Notes: generated by a model from the letters alone, not told the origin. A stretch of 28,082 nt of DNA from DAONFI01 sp035403485 (GCA_964536835.1 CAZIAZ010000040.1:1-28082), one strand, 5' to 3'; shown: positions 1-8,883, counted from the stretch's first letter. Numbers and translations are program-made.

Positions 1-556
1 TTAAGGTGCGGTATGACACATTTGAAATTTTGTTGAAAAACAGGTCATACACCTGCCCGGATAATCCCTCGCCGATACCCATGGGATTATTCGCAAAAAT
101 TTGAGTTGAACCTGCAAGAACGCCGAACCGATTCAGTACGGACTTGTCCGGGTTGACTATCCACGAAAATAATCGAGGCAATGTGCCAATAACGGCGGCC
201 GAGCCTAAGACAAAAACTATGATACCTGAAATCAGAACTGTTTTTGAAGAAAGAATTGCGGCCTTGAAATTGTATTTTGAGAAAGAATCATCGCTGCGTT
301 TTTGGCGATTCAAAAATTCCCAGATTATCAGGCATAGCAAAAATGTAATGAATCCCGTTCGTGAATATGTAAGCAGCAGTCCTATATAGAGTGGAGCCTC
401 AAAAAGGAATACCAATGCTTTGAAAAATTTCCGTTTTATTATGCTCCGCAGAAACCAGAACATCGGAAGCAGCAATACGATACAGGCTGCGGCATGATTG
501 GGATTGTAAAATCCGAAACCCCACCGTACCATTCCGTGGTATGTAAATTCCATCAT
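1..556 (-). CDS. O-antigen ligase/polymerase-like membrane protein (partial, C-terminal part missing)
   Basis: An uninterrupted minus-strand frame runs from an ATG at 556-554 off the left edge of the window (185 codons visible). The product is strongly hydrophobic, with several membrane segments. It shows features I associate with the O-antigen ligase/Wzy family (Wzy_C): an early NPNHAAA motif, then YSRTGFITF at the end of a membrane helix, then after a soluble loop NRFGVLAGSTQIFANNPM followed by GIGEG. Such proteins join or polymerise glycan chains at the periplasmic side of the inner membrane. The ATG overlaps the TGA of the upstream esterase gene (ATGA), so the two are probably translated together. 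The visible N-terminus is short compared with 10-12 helix family members, so this may be a reduced form or an N-terminally truncated one. The family call is from motifs only. Confidence 0.72.
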   Translation of the reverse strand, partial: MMEFTYHGMVRWGFGFYNPNHAAACIVLLLPMFWFLRSIIKRKFFKALVFLFEAPLYIGLLLTYSRTGFITFLLCLIIWEFLNRQKRSDDSFSKYNFKAAILSSKTVLISGIIVFVLGSAAVIGTLPRLFSWIVNPDKSVLNRFGVLAGSTQIFANNPMGIGEGLSGQVYDLFFNKISNVSYRTL

Positions 557-2310
557 TCTCCAGCCTCGTTAGAATTAGACCAGAGAGTTGCCATTTTAAG
601 TGAAAAGAATTTGTTGCACAATTCGGGGTCGATTCTTTTTGCCCCATCGGAATCCGCCGGCAGTATTTTGTCGTCGAAATCTTCCGATACGTATTTTACA
701 TTGGTATGTTTGGAGATTATTTCATGAAAAAACTGTCTTGCCATTTCAAGTACATGAGGAGTCAATTCATGGCCACAGCCGTCATAATTTCGCCATATTA
801 CCGGATGGCCTGCTTCACGCAGAGTTTGCACCATGCTGTAACTGTATGAAAGTCTGCACTTGTCTTCCATTCCGCATGTTATCAATACAGGGATTTTTTC
901 CCATGACGTATTTACATTATTGAACCAAACTCCACAGGCGTGTATGCCTAAGGCGGATACTACTTTTGGTTTCCATGCATAAAAAAGATTTGCACATTGC
1001 CCGCCGGCAGAATAACCATAATAAAAAATTTTCAGATTTTTCAGATTATATTTCTGTTCAATTTTATTGATAGCCGTAAACAACGCTTCACCGGACCAAT
1101 TTTCAGGATACCAATAATCATCATTAACGAATGAAGGGGAAATAAGGTAAATTCCATAGCGGTCGGCTAATTTTTCAAATCCATAAGTATCAATAGTTTT
1201 GTCGCCGGGCCAATTCCTGCCGCCGAAAAGTACCAGCAAGTAGTTTTCTTTTGTTTCAGTTGGGCTGCATTCGGGAACGCGTATTGAAATTTCCAGATTG
1301 CGATTCTGTCCGGCTGAAGTGTTGACAATCAGATGTTCATATTTGTTCTGAACATCATTCCTGTTGATGGAACCGACAATAATCTTTTTTTTCGGCCATT
1401 TGGTAGGCTCGAACTTGCCCCATGCTTCAGCCAGTTCTTTGGTAGGGAAGCAGACCTTATCGGAAGTGTCGATAAAATCAACTTCGCGGCTTGATACTTC
1501 CCAGAACTTGTTTTCCTGATCGTCGCCGATATAGCAAACAGGTATCTCCTTCGTATTGCTTTTGAACGAAGATTGTGTCAGGTCCTGGATGTTCCTGTAA
1601 TGATGATACGATAAAAAAGCCTTTGCCAAAACGACTGAGGCCGGAGGTACATCGTGCGGGCTGTTCGGAAAAGATTTGAAAATGATATTGATGTCCAATC
1701 GTCGGCATAATGCGGTAAATCTTCGCGAAAGTATGTAGCGGTCAACATCGGCATCGCCGCAGGTTACGAGGCCTGGGACTTTTCGCATTGCTGGCCTCGG
1801 TGTATGCCAAACCCCGCAGCCGTGAGAAACCCACGCTACACAATTATCGGGTTTCCATGCGGCGAAAAGGTTCGAACATTGCGAACCTGCAGAGAGGCCG
1901 TAATATAGTATTCTTTTCGTGCTGATTTTATATTTCTTTGCGATTATCTGAAGTGCGCGTTCAAGAAGTTTTCCCGACCATTTGGCAGGCTGCCAGTATT
2001 CATCATTTTTGAAGCCGGGGCCGACGAGAAAAATATCGTTTTCATCAGCCCATTGTGCGAATCCGAGAAATCCTCCTGCTTCGTTTTCGCCGGTGGTGTT
2101 TCTTCCGCCGAATATCACGAGTACCCTGTATAGTTTTTTCGATTTGGGCGAATAATTTTTAGGCACCCTGTAAAAAATATTGACGGTGGGATTGCTCGGC
2201 AGTTTCGTGTTAAAAGTAACACATTCTACTGCCAATGAAGTTGAGAAACTTTCAGGCAAAAGCAGACATATATATGCGATAAGGAATATTATTGTTTTTT
2301 TAAAGTTCAT
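553..2310 (-). CDS. Secreted two-domain alpha/beta-hydrolase (PHB depolymerase/feruloyl esterase-like, tandem duplication)
   Basis: From the preferred start at 2310 the protein has 585 residues and begins with a typical signal peptide (MNFKKTIIFLIAYICLLLP). An in-frame ATG at 2406 would add 32 residues that do not look like a signal sequence. The mature part is an internal duplication. Domain 1 (about 60-235) has the nucleophile elbow GLSAGSQ (Ser140), an acid near Asp188 (TCGDAD) and His219 (NSPHD). Domain 2 (about 355-535) has GYSAGGQ (Ser434), Asp483 and His514 (GCGHE). The two share strings such as FGGRN, a DDYW/DEYW motif, WSG, NLF.AWKP and CGVW. Both triads look intact, so both may be active. 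Single-domain relatives (Esterase_phd/LpqC type) hydrolyse polyester or acyl esters of polysaccharides; the substrate here is unknown. The link to a glycan ligase suggests a cell-surface polysaccharide. Confidence 0.8.
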   Translation of the reverse strand: MNFKKTIIFLIAYICLLLPESFSTSLAVECVTFNTKLPSNPTVNIFYRVPKNYSPKSKKLYRVLVIFGGRNTTGENEAGGFLGFAQWADENDIFLVGPGFKNDEYWQPAKWSGKLLERALQIIAKKYKISTKRILYYGLSAGSQCSNLFAAWKPDNCVAWVSHGCGVWHTPRPAMRKVPGLVTCGDADVDRYILSRRFTALCRRLDINIIFKSFPNSPHDVPPASVVLAKAFLSYHHYRNIQDLTQSSFKSNTKEIPVCYIGDDQENKFWEVSSREVDFIDTSDKVCFPTKELAEAWGKFEPTKWPKKKIIVGSINRNDVQNKYEHLIVNTSAGQNRNLEISIRVPECSPTETKENYLLVLFGGRNWPGDKTIDTYGFEKLADRYGIYLISPSFVNDDYWYPENWSGEALFTAINKIEQKYNLKNLKIFYYGYSAGGQCANLFYAWKPKVVSALGIHACGVWFNNVNTSWEKIPVLITCGMEDKCRLSYSYSMVQTLREAGHPVIWRNYDGCGHELTPHVLEMARQFFHEIISKHTNVKYVSEDFDDKILPADSDGAKRIDPELCNKFFSLKMATLWSNSNEAGE

Positions 2311-2480
2311 TTTAAAATTGCGGAGACCCGTAAGAAATACCTTGACTTTCCTTCCAGAAACACTATCATGCTCGCGCAATGTAATATTTAGGGTGAACAT
2401 TTTCAAGTATTTCTTTTACAGAATTTGATGCAATCCCAAGAATTGATTATTGGAAATTTTTTGCAGCGAAAGGGTAAAAA

Positions 2481-5400
2481 ATGACTGGTTCAAGTTTCCG
2501 TAAGTGCGCCGTAGTTTCGGTATTGTCTGTCTTGCTACTATCTTCGTTGGCTTCCGCTTGGGAGAAAATCTCATGGCAATCTCGCAGCCTCGACGCAGGA
2601 AAAGTCGATATTGCAACGCAATTCTATTCATACAAAACCGTGCTGGGCAAAGCCAATTTTTCGCCCGAACTTGCGTTCCCGTTAGAAGCGGTCTACGATT
2701 CCGGCAGCGACCAGACTGGTATGCTCGGCTATCGCTGGAAAGCCGTGCAGCTTGAAAGCCGCGTATTTCCGCGTGAAAACGGGGCGGAATGGGTAACCCC
2801 GTGGGGTGAAAAAATAGCTTTTTACACCAAGGAAAAACCCACCGCCGAAATGCTGGAAGTATTCCGCGACCAGATGAAAGGCAGAGGCTGTTTCAGTCCA
2901 TATGCCGACTGGCAGGCCCTTGGAGCAAAAGGCAATTGGGTTATCGCCGGTACCAAGAAATATCAGGGCTGGAGTTTCGTATACAGTAATTCCCAGCTTG
3001 CCAAAGTAACCGCACCCACAGGCCGCAGCCTGTCATTCAACTATGTTGGCGACAAGCTCGTTTCCGTTGAGCAGAACGGCGTAAAATTCATCGAGTTGAA
3101 CTACGGCAAAAACCGGCAGCTTGCAGGCATAACCATCAACGGCGTAAAGGTTTCTTTCGACTTTACAGCCGTAAACACGCTCCGGCTGCCGGAAAAAGTT
3201 GACCAGAAGGCCGCCACTCTGCGTCGCTCCGAACTGGCAAGCATCGCCCGAGGCACGCTTACTCCCGTTGAACTCGGATATGACAAGAGCGGTTATCTTT
3301 CATCCATCAAAATGGGAACGGTAACCGAACTGCTGGATGTCGAGCATGAATCGTCATACGACAGGTTGTCGTATCTGAAAGCTGTTGAAAATGCAGCCAA
3401 GGAAAAGATGCATACCAGCGAAATAGAAAAACTTCGCACGAAAGTTGACGGGCGGCTTCTCGCGGACAGGAATTTCACGTATTCCTATCCTGACAAAAAC
3501 ACCGTTGACGTCAAGAACAAGCAGGGCCAAACGGCAAAATACAGCTACAACGGCGATACAGGAATACTCAATATTGTCAACTTCGCAGGCCTCAGCCAGA
3601 CGGTTTATTATTTCCGCCGTTACGACGTTGCCTATAACGGCAACCTGCGGCAGATCAAGGACGCCAAAGGCCGCATAGTCGCCAATTACCGCTACGACCA
3701 CAAAAGCGGAAATCTGGTTCGTGTACGCGATATGATGGACAATGAAATCCATTATTCATACGACAAACAGAACCGCCTCGAACTTGTGTCCCGCATGGAA
3801 GAATCAGCGACCAACCCGATGCGGCCTCTGGTGCGGTTCGGTTACGATGCGCAGGGCAATCCCGACAGTGTTTCGATGCTTGCCCCGGACGGCAAGGCTG
3901 TCAATACCGTCAAGTATTTCTATGACAAGAACCGCAACGTAACAAAAATAGACTCCGGTGCGAATTTCACGCGGTTCAACTACACGCCGTTCGGCCTGCC
4001 AGACCGTATAAGCGACACTTTCGACAGGACGCAGAAACTCAAGTACGACACCTACAACAGGGTCGTCGAGGCTACTAATTTTTACGGCGTCCGCACGACG
4101 TACAGTTACGACAAAAATGGCCTGCTTTCGGAAATTATCCGTTACGCACCCGGCAAGGAAAAACAGGCTGTGGCATCCGTAACGCTCACCCGCAATCCCG
4201 CCGGTGAAATCATCAGCATGACCGACCACGCCAACCTCACCAAGAAGTTCGACCGCAGCGCGGAAGGCCGGATAATCGCGGAATATTTCCCCAACCAGAC
4301 ATCGGTGCATTACCAGTACACCGACCTCGGCCAGATTTCCAATGTTCAGGACGCCAACCGCAACCCGATTAATTTTGCATACAGCAAATTCGGTAGCGTG
4401 GCTTCCACGGTAACCGCAGCCGGCCAGAAGACCAGCTATGATTACGACCAGTACGGCCTGCTTACGGGCGTAAAGAGCGGGTTCGAGAAATCTCACAAAG
4501 CCGACCGTAACGTGAAATACACTTACGACCAGTACGACCGCCTTACGAAGGCGGACTACGGCAACGGTTTTTCTCAGGAATACAGTTATGACCGGTTCGG
4601 CAAGATTTTGCAGACGAAGGCTGTCAGCCCGGCTAACACCAAAACGGTAACGATGACCTATGATGACTTTGACCGCGTAATCCGCAAGACGGAGGACGTT
4701 ACCGGCAGCGACAAACCGCAGCTTACGATTTATGAGTTTGTGTACAATCCAGACGGCCGCCGCAAAAGCGTGGACGTGAGTTTTCAGGATGGCACTGCCC
4801 ACAGAAGCACGTATTCTTACGACAAGTACGGCCGCCTGACCCGGCTTTCGCAGAATGACAAGACCGTGCAGTACGAGTATGACAAGTTTTCTCGCGTAAG
4901 CAGGCAGATAGTCAACGGCACGCCGATAACGTTCATGTACACGGCCACGGGTCAGCTTGAGAGCAAGGCGGTCGGCACGGACATCAGGCCTCTTGGCGTG
5001 TTGAAATACACCTATAGCCCGGACGGGCAGATTGCATCGCGTGAGGTCAACGGCAGAGTTGACAAGTTCGGTTACAATGCGCTCGGCCAGCTTGTTACGG
5101 TAAAGGATGGTGCGAGCGGTGTGGTGCTTGAGAGCTACAAATACGACCCAGCGGGTAATATTTTGAGCAAGACCATCGGCGGGCAAATTACCACCTACAC
5201 CTATGACAAGGCCAACCAGCTCATATCTTCCACCGCACCTGATGGAACTGAAACGAAGTATGAATACGACGGTGCAGGCAGAATGGTCAAGGAAGGCAGC
5301 AAGACCTACACCTACGGCTGGCGGGACAAGGTTCTGAACGTGTCGGAAAACGGGGTGGTTACTGCAAGGTACGATTATCACGCGGACGGTCAGCTTGCGA

Positions 5401-6251
5401 GCGTGGATAAAAACGGTAAGGCGGAGGAATTTTTCTGGGACGGCCTGGCGTTGATAAAACGCGGCGGGACTTCCTATGTTAACGAACCAGCGGTCACCGG
5501 AGGCAACCCGGTTCTTGCGACGAATGACAAATCTGAAAAAGTGTTGTTCAACGACATGCTCGGCAGTACAATGGGAAGCGTCAGCGGAAAGGATTACAAA
5601 GCCGTCGATATGACGCTTTTCGGCGAATCCAAAACCGAAGATGAGGACACTTTCTTTACCGGCAAGCCGGAAGTTGACGGCTTAGGTTACGCATTCGCAT
5701 TCCGCAACTATCGCTTCAGCCTCGGCAAATGGCAAACCGCCGACCCCCTCGGCTATCCCGACGGATGGAACAACAAGGCATATGTGAATAACAAAGTTGT
5801 TAACTTATCCGATCCTTTGGGGTTGGTGTCCGAAAAAGGAGGAACGCCATATATTGAGATAGAAACCGGTTCAGGTAATACCTATAGTGGCTATGTAGAA
5901 AGTCTTGCAGATTTAAATTATATCATGCTCTCACTTACTAATTGTGGCGTAGATAAAATAACTGATTTTACTTTTATGGGACATGGGACAGATTGTGGTT
6001 ATGCAAATTTATTGGTTAATGACAATGAGGGTATATTTCCACAGAATATGTCAGATATTTTTTCACCTTATTTTGATAATGAAGTAAATATTTCACTTAT
6101 CGCATGTTATCAAGGACGATATCTTGATGATTGGAAAGAAATTTGGCCTGATGCAACTGTTACAGGATATACTGGCACAATAACCTTTGTTCCACCAATG
6201 AGCTTGGGTATATATTGGGGTAGTGGTGATGGAGAATGGGTTACGGAATAG
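2481..6251 (+). CDS. Sec-exported RHS/YD-repeat protein with variable C-terminal effector-like tip
   Basis: 1256 residues. The ATG follows an AAAGGG ribosome site, and the protein starts with a signal peptide (cleavage expected near ASA-W, residue 26-27). Residues from about 150 to 1050 are many YD-repeats (for example YSYDKYGRLTRLS), the shell-forming RHS fold. The core ends with SLGKWQTADPLGYPDG and NLSDPLGL (to residue 1115), the usual RHS-associated core boundary. The 141-residue tip (nt 5826-6248) is AT-rich and unrelated to the core. It contains FMGHGTDCGY (His1168) and ISLIACYQGR (Cys1209). A GHG histidine followed some 40 residues later by a cysteine at a strand end resembles caspase-like peptidases, but that is inference. 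The tip is followed after 18 bp by a small membrane protein that could be its immunity partner. Export by Sec rather than by a type VI system is suggested by the signal peptide. Confidence 0.88.
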   Translation: MTGSSFRKCAVVSVLSVLLLSSLASAWEKISWQSRSLDAGKVDIATQFYSYKTVLGKANFSPELAFPLEAVYDSGSDQTGMLGYRWKAVQLESRVFPRENGAEWVTPWGEKIAFYTKEKPTAEMLEVFRDQMKGRGCFSPYADWQALGAKGNWVIAGTKKYQGWSFVYSNSQLAKVTAPTGRSLSFNYVGDKLVSVEQNGVKFIELNYGKNRQLAGITINGVKVSFDFTAVNTLRLPEKVDQKAATLRRSELASIARGTLTPVELGYDKSGYLSSIKMGTVTELLDVEHESSYDRLSYLKAVENAAKEKMHTSEIEKLRTKVDGRLLADRNFTYSYPDKNTVDVKNKQGQTAKYSYNGDTGILNIVNFAGLSQTVYYFRRYDVAYNGNLRQIKDAKGRIVANYRYDHKSGNLVRVRDMMDNEIHYSYDKQNRLELVSRMEESATNPMRPLVRFGYDAQGNPDSVSMLAPDGKAVNTVKYFYDKNRNVTKIDSGANFTRFNYTPFGLPDRISDTFDRTQKLKYDTYNRVVEATNFYGVRTTYSYDKNGLLSEIIRYAPGKEKQAVASVTLTRNPAGEIISMTDHANLTKKFDRSAEGRIIAEYFPNQTSVHYQYTDLGQISNVQDANRNPINFAYSKFGSVASTVTAAGQKTSYDYDQYGLLTGVKSGFEKSHKADRNVKYTYDQYDRLTKADYGNGFSQEYSYDRFGKILQTKAVSPANTKTVTMTYDDFDRVIRKTEDVTGSDKPQLTIYEFVYNPDGRRKSVDVSFQDGTAHRSTYSYDKYGRLTRLSQNDKTVQYEYDKFSRVSRQIVNGTPITFMYTATGQLESKAVGTDIRPLGVLKYTYSPDGQIASREVNGRVDKFGYNALGQLVTVKDGASGVVLESYKYDPAGNILSKTIGGQITTYTYDKANQLISSTAPDGTETKYEYDGAGRMVKEGSKTYTYGWRDKVLNVSENGVVTARYDYHADGQLASVDKNGKAEEFFWDGLALIKRGGTSYVNEPAVTGGNPVLATNDKSEKVLFNDMLGSTMGSVSGKDYKAVDMTLFGESKTEDEDTFFTGKPEVDGLGYAFAFRNYRFSLGKWQTADPLGYPDGWNNKAYVNNKVVNLSDPLGLVSEKGGTPYIEIETGSGNTYSGYVESLADLNYIMLSLTNCGVDKITDFTFMGHGTDCGYANLLVNDNEGIFPQNMSDIFSPYFDNEVNISLIACYQGRYLDDWKEIWPDATVTGYTGTITFVPPMSLGIYWGSGDGEWVTE
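5300..5665 (+). repeat. RHS core block, copy 1 (366 bp, identical to 7283-7648)
   Basis: This part of the full-length RHS core is identical base for base to 7283-7648 in the truncated second copy (offset 1983). The sequence before it (from 5143) and after it (from 5666) aligns with the second copy but carries many, mostly synonymous, differences. The sharp edges of the identical block suggest gene conversion or recent recombination. Confidence 0.92.
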
Positions 6252-6269
6252 CATTCGAAGGAGAAAAGT

Positions 6270-6911
6270 ATGAAACAAAGTCAAGTTTATTTTGGAATTA
6301 TAGTTTTTCTTTTGGGAGTTCTTATAGTAGTTTCAATATTTTGGCTGCGAGACAAGAAGAAAATACGAAAACAAGCTGTGCATGATAAAGTGGTTCATGC
6401 CATAACAAATACATGGAGACAAGATATTAACAAGTTTTTTAATGAACTATCCGATGAATCAATAGGAAAGAGTGCAATATACTCAAGATTTAGAGGAAGT
6501 GAACAACTGAACTTAGCATTATCTCGCTATGCTAGGGATGGAGAAGAGTTACAAACAGTAAGTTTAGGATTTATTTTATTAAAATCAGAATTGTCTATAC
6601 CGAAAGAAAGCAGAGTTATTTATAGTTTTGACGGTAATGGGGAAATGCCTGCTGGTTTTATATGTTTTGAATCAGAAAAACTTTTGAAACATAAGAATTT
6701 TGATATATGGTTAATTATGACGCGAAAAGGCAAATTGGAGTTAGATGGTATTTTTATAAATGGTATTCCGTTTTATAAAAAACTAGGTTTAGTTTGCCCT
6801 ATTATGGAATTACAGTACTTAACTGAAGAATCTAATATATTCGCATCACCAGAGGCGGAGAGAAAATTCTTGGCCACAATGAAAAAAGAACTTCCGACTA
6901 TCAATCGATAA
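6270..6911 (+). CDS. Small membrane-anchored protein behind RHS tip 1 (candidate immunity protein)
   Basis: 213 residues. The start is set by a clear AAGGAG site at 6258-6263. Residues 5-26 form one hydrophobic helix (YFGIIVFLLGVLIVVSIFWL) followed by basic residues (RDKKKIRK), so the bulk should face the cytoplasm. The rest is soluble, with no motif I recognise. The gene is AT-rich like the RHS tip before it and unlike the RHS core, so tip and small gene appear to have come as one cassette. In polymorphic toxin loci the gene directly after the tip commonly encodes immunity. That role is inferred from position and composition only. It could instead be a neutral accessory protein. Confidence 0.6.
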   Translation: MKQSQVYFGIIVFLLGVLIVVSIFWLRDKKKIRKQAVHDKVVHAITNTWRQDINKFFNELSDESIGKSAIYSRFRGSEQLNLALSRYARDGEELQTVSLGFILLKSELSIPKESRVIYSFDGNGEMPAGFICFESEKLLKHKNFDIWLIMTRKGKLELDGIFINGIPFYKKLGLVCPIMELQYLTEESNIFASPEAERKFLATMKKELPTINR

Positions 6912-7127
6912 GAGCTTAAAAATGCCAAACTCGAAAGAGCTATAAAGAGTTCAAATGTCTGATGGTAAACTTTTCATAAACTATGAAGTTTGCAAGTGGT
7001 GTGGTGTGGTCAGCGGCGATAGGCGATGGCCATGAGTGGTTGCCACCATATAAACCGACCTGCCTGCCGTTATGAAAAATTGTATCTCGGCCGAGGCGCG
7101 GTTATCAAAAATTGAATTTTCGCACGC
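6912..7127. other. Spacer between the two RHS cassettes, no gene recognised
   Basis: About 215 bp with no convincing open frame. Homology to the RHS core starts abruptly at 7128 (GACCCGGCTGGCAAT), in frame with the following reading frame. A stop codon in that frame sits at 7113-7115. The spacer therefore holds the left junction of the second, truncated RHS cassette. I see no inverted repeat or transposase there. Confidence 0.5.
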
Positions 7128-7265
7128 GACCCGGCTGGCAATATTCTGAGCAAAACCGTCGGCGGCAAGACCACCACCTATACCTATGACAAGGCCAACC
7201 AGCTTGTCTCTTCCACCGCTTCGAACGGTACGGAAACGAAGTATGAGTACGACGGGGCCGGCAGA

Positions 7266-8324
7266 ATGGTCAAGGAAGGTGACAAGACCTACACCTACGG
7301 CTGGCGGGACAAGGTTCTGAACGTGTCGGAAAACGGGGTGGTTACTGCAAGGTACGATTATCACGCGGACGGTCAGCTTGCGAGCGTGGATAAAAACGGT
7401 AAGGCGGAGGAATTTTTCTGGGACGGCCTGGCGTTGATAAAACGCGGCGGGACTTCCTATGTTAACGAACCAGCGGTCACCGGAGGCAACCCGGTTCTTG
7501 CGACGAATGACAAATCTGAAAAAGTGTTGTTCAACGACATGCTCGGCAGTACAATGGGAAGCGTCAGCGGAAAGGATTACAAAGCCGTCGATATGACGCT
7601 TTTCGGCGAATCCAAAACCGAAGATGAGGACACTTTCTTTACCGGCAAACCGGAAGTTGATGGACTCGGCTATGCCTTCGCATTTCGCAACTATCGTTCC
7701 AGCCTCGGCAAATGGCAAACCGCCGACCCCCTCGGCTATCCCGACGGGTGGAACAATAAGGCGTATGTGAATAATAGGGTTGCGAATTGTATTGATTTTC
7801 TTGGAGCTAAGGTATATTGGTGTGCTAGGGATCTCGGATCTTCGCCGTTAGGAAATCATCATTTCTTATTATTTGTACCGGATAATTCGGGAGATTTTTC
7901 AGGACAAACACATGATCTTGGTAATGGTGTCCAAGGTTTCACCATAGGTGGTTTCGAAAATACATCGAATGGAAAACTTGAAACTAGACCCAATGATGAC
8001 AATGATATACAGTCTGTTCGCGAAGTAAATGATCCAGACACCTATACGAATTGGTATACTCCGGATCTTGATTTAGAAATGCACGAAGTTTCGCTTCCTG
8101 ATGGAATGTCGGATACTGAATTCATCAACCAGATACAAGGTATCATCAATAGTTATGACGATAATGCAGACTATGATCTAGATGATTGTAATTGTGCTAC
8201 TTGGGTTAATACCATATTGCAAAGAGCAGGTATTTCCGATGAAGTCCGCGAAACTTTAGGTGAATTCTGGGGAATTGACTGGGGAGAGGAAGATCTAATT
8301 CCGAGCCAACATTTTGCCGAATGA
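7266..8324 (+). CDS. 5'-truncated (orphan) RHS core with alternative C-terminal tip
   Basis: The first in-frame ATG is at 7266 (352 residues), but RHS homology begins at 7128 (DPAGNILSK...), just after an in-frame stop at 7113-7115. There is no signal peptide and almost all YD-repeats are missing, so this looks like a silent or donor cassette rather than a complete gene. Core residues run to about 181 (PLGYPDG, then CIDFLGA in place of DPLGL). The 171-residue tip differs completely from that of the upstream RHS protein. It contains GNHHFLLF (His197/198) and later DDCNCATWVNTIL (Cys308/310). A histidine motif before an NC.TWV cysteine motif is what one sees in permuted papain-like (LRAT/YiiX-type) amidases or peptidases, which would suit an effector; this is inference. 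The stop overlaps an in-frame ATG of the next gene. Confidence 0.72.
   Translation: MVKEGDKTYTYGWRDKVLNVSENGVVTARYDYHADGQLASVDKNGKAEEFFWDGLALIKRGGTSYVNEPAVTGGNPVLATNDKSEKVLFNDMLGSTMGSVSGKDYKAVDMTLFGESKTEDEDTFFTGKPEVDGLGYAFAFRNYRSSLGKWQTADPLGYPDGWNNKAYVNNRVANCIDFLGAKVYWCARDLGSSPLGNHHFLLFVPDNSGDFSGQTHDLGNGVQGFTIGGFENTSNGKLETRPNDDNDIQSVREVNDPDTYTNWYTPDLDLEMHEVSLPDGMSDTEFINQIQGIINSYDDNADYDLDDCNCATWVNTILQRAGISDEVRETLGEFWGIDWGEEDLIPSQHFAE
7283..7648 (+). repeat. RHS core block, copy 2 (366 bp, identical to 5300-5665)
   Basis: Identical to 5300-5665 with no mismatch on reading both copies side by side. It ends where the first synonymous change appears (GGCAAG versus GGCAAA). A further short identical stretch covers the SLGKWQTADPLGYPDG codons before the tips diverge. 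Confidence 0.92.
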
Positions 8325-8344
8325 CTGATTGTATAAGGAAGAAA

Positions 8345-8776
8345 ATGATGAAAAATAAAATTATTTTAAGCATTGTAATCTTAGCAGGTATTTGCTGTAT
8401 TTGGATTGTGCTGGGATTTGTTTTCGGCTATTATTTTAATTCCAATGAAAATTGTAATTATATTGGATTGACGAAACAGGAAGTTTTGAAATTTAGCCTC
8501 GAAAAAGACAGACGTGTTTTCAATAATCAAGAGGTTAGAATTAGTATGCAGTTACCTCACCACTCTTACATGGATAACAAATATTACCGGAATCTAATAG
8601 ACGCTCAATCAGATAAGAAGTTAATGGATTCAGATTCGTGGTGTGTAAATTACCGATTCCGGGGCCTTCAGGCCGTACCGCTTCCTGCTTATGTGGCAGG
8701 GAGAACTTATTACTATAAATTGGTTTTTAAGGATAATATGGTTGTAAGCCAAAAATACAGTTGCTATTCTGACTGA
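8345..8776 (+). CDS. Small membrane protein behind RHS tip 2 (candidate immunity protein)
   Basis: From the ATG at 8345, preceded by AAGGAAG at 8335-8341, the product has 143 residues. An ATG at 8321 in the same frame overlaps the RHS stop and would add eight residues. One long hydrophobic helix (IILSIVILAGICCIWIVLGFVFGYYF) is followed by a soluble domain of about 105 residues with scattered aromatics and cysteines and a C-terminal YSCYSD. I recognise no family. It has the same plan as the gene at 6270-6911 (one N-terminal helix, AT-rich, directly after an RHS tip) but no visible sequence similarity to it. That is the expected pattern for cognate immunity proteins of two different tips. The role is inferred from context. 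Confidence 0.55.
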   Translation: MMKNKIILSIVILAGICCIWIVLGFVFGYYFNSNENCNYIGLTKQEVLKFSLEKDRRVFNNQEVRISMQLPHHSYMDNKYYRNLIDAQSDKKLMDSDSWCVNYRFRGLQAVPLPAYVAGRTYYYKLVFKDNMVVSQKYSCYSD

Positions 8777-8883
8777 GTTTTTTGCAAGACAATAGTCTGA
8801 GATTGTAATGTTTCATTTGATGGCACAGGCTGAACAGCAGAGTAATATCATGGAAACAAGAAAATATGTAACCGTTCACAGGA

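Noticed and set aside
3804..5381. Long open frame (525 codons) on the minus strand inside the RHS gene
   Set aside because: It is antisense to YD-repeats, whose codon pattern leaves the opposite frame open; the translation is low-complexity and has no domain. The same applies to the minus frame at 6981-7718 over the second RHS core.
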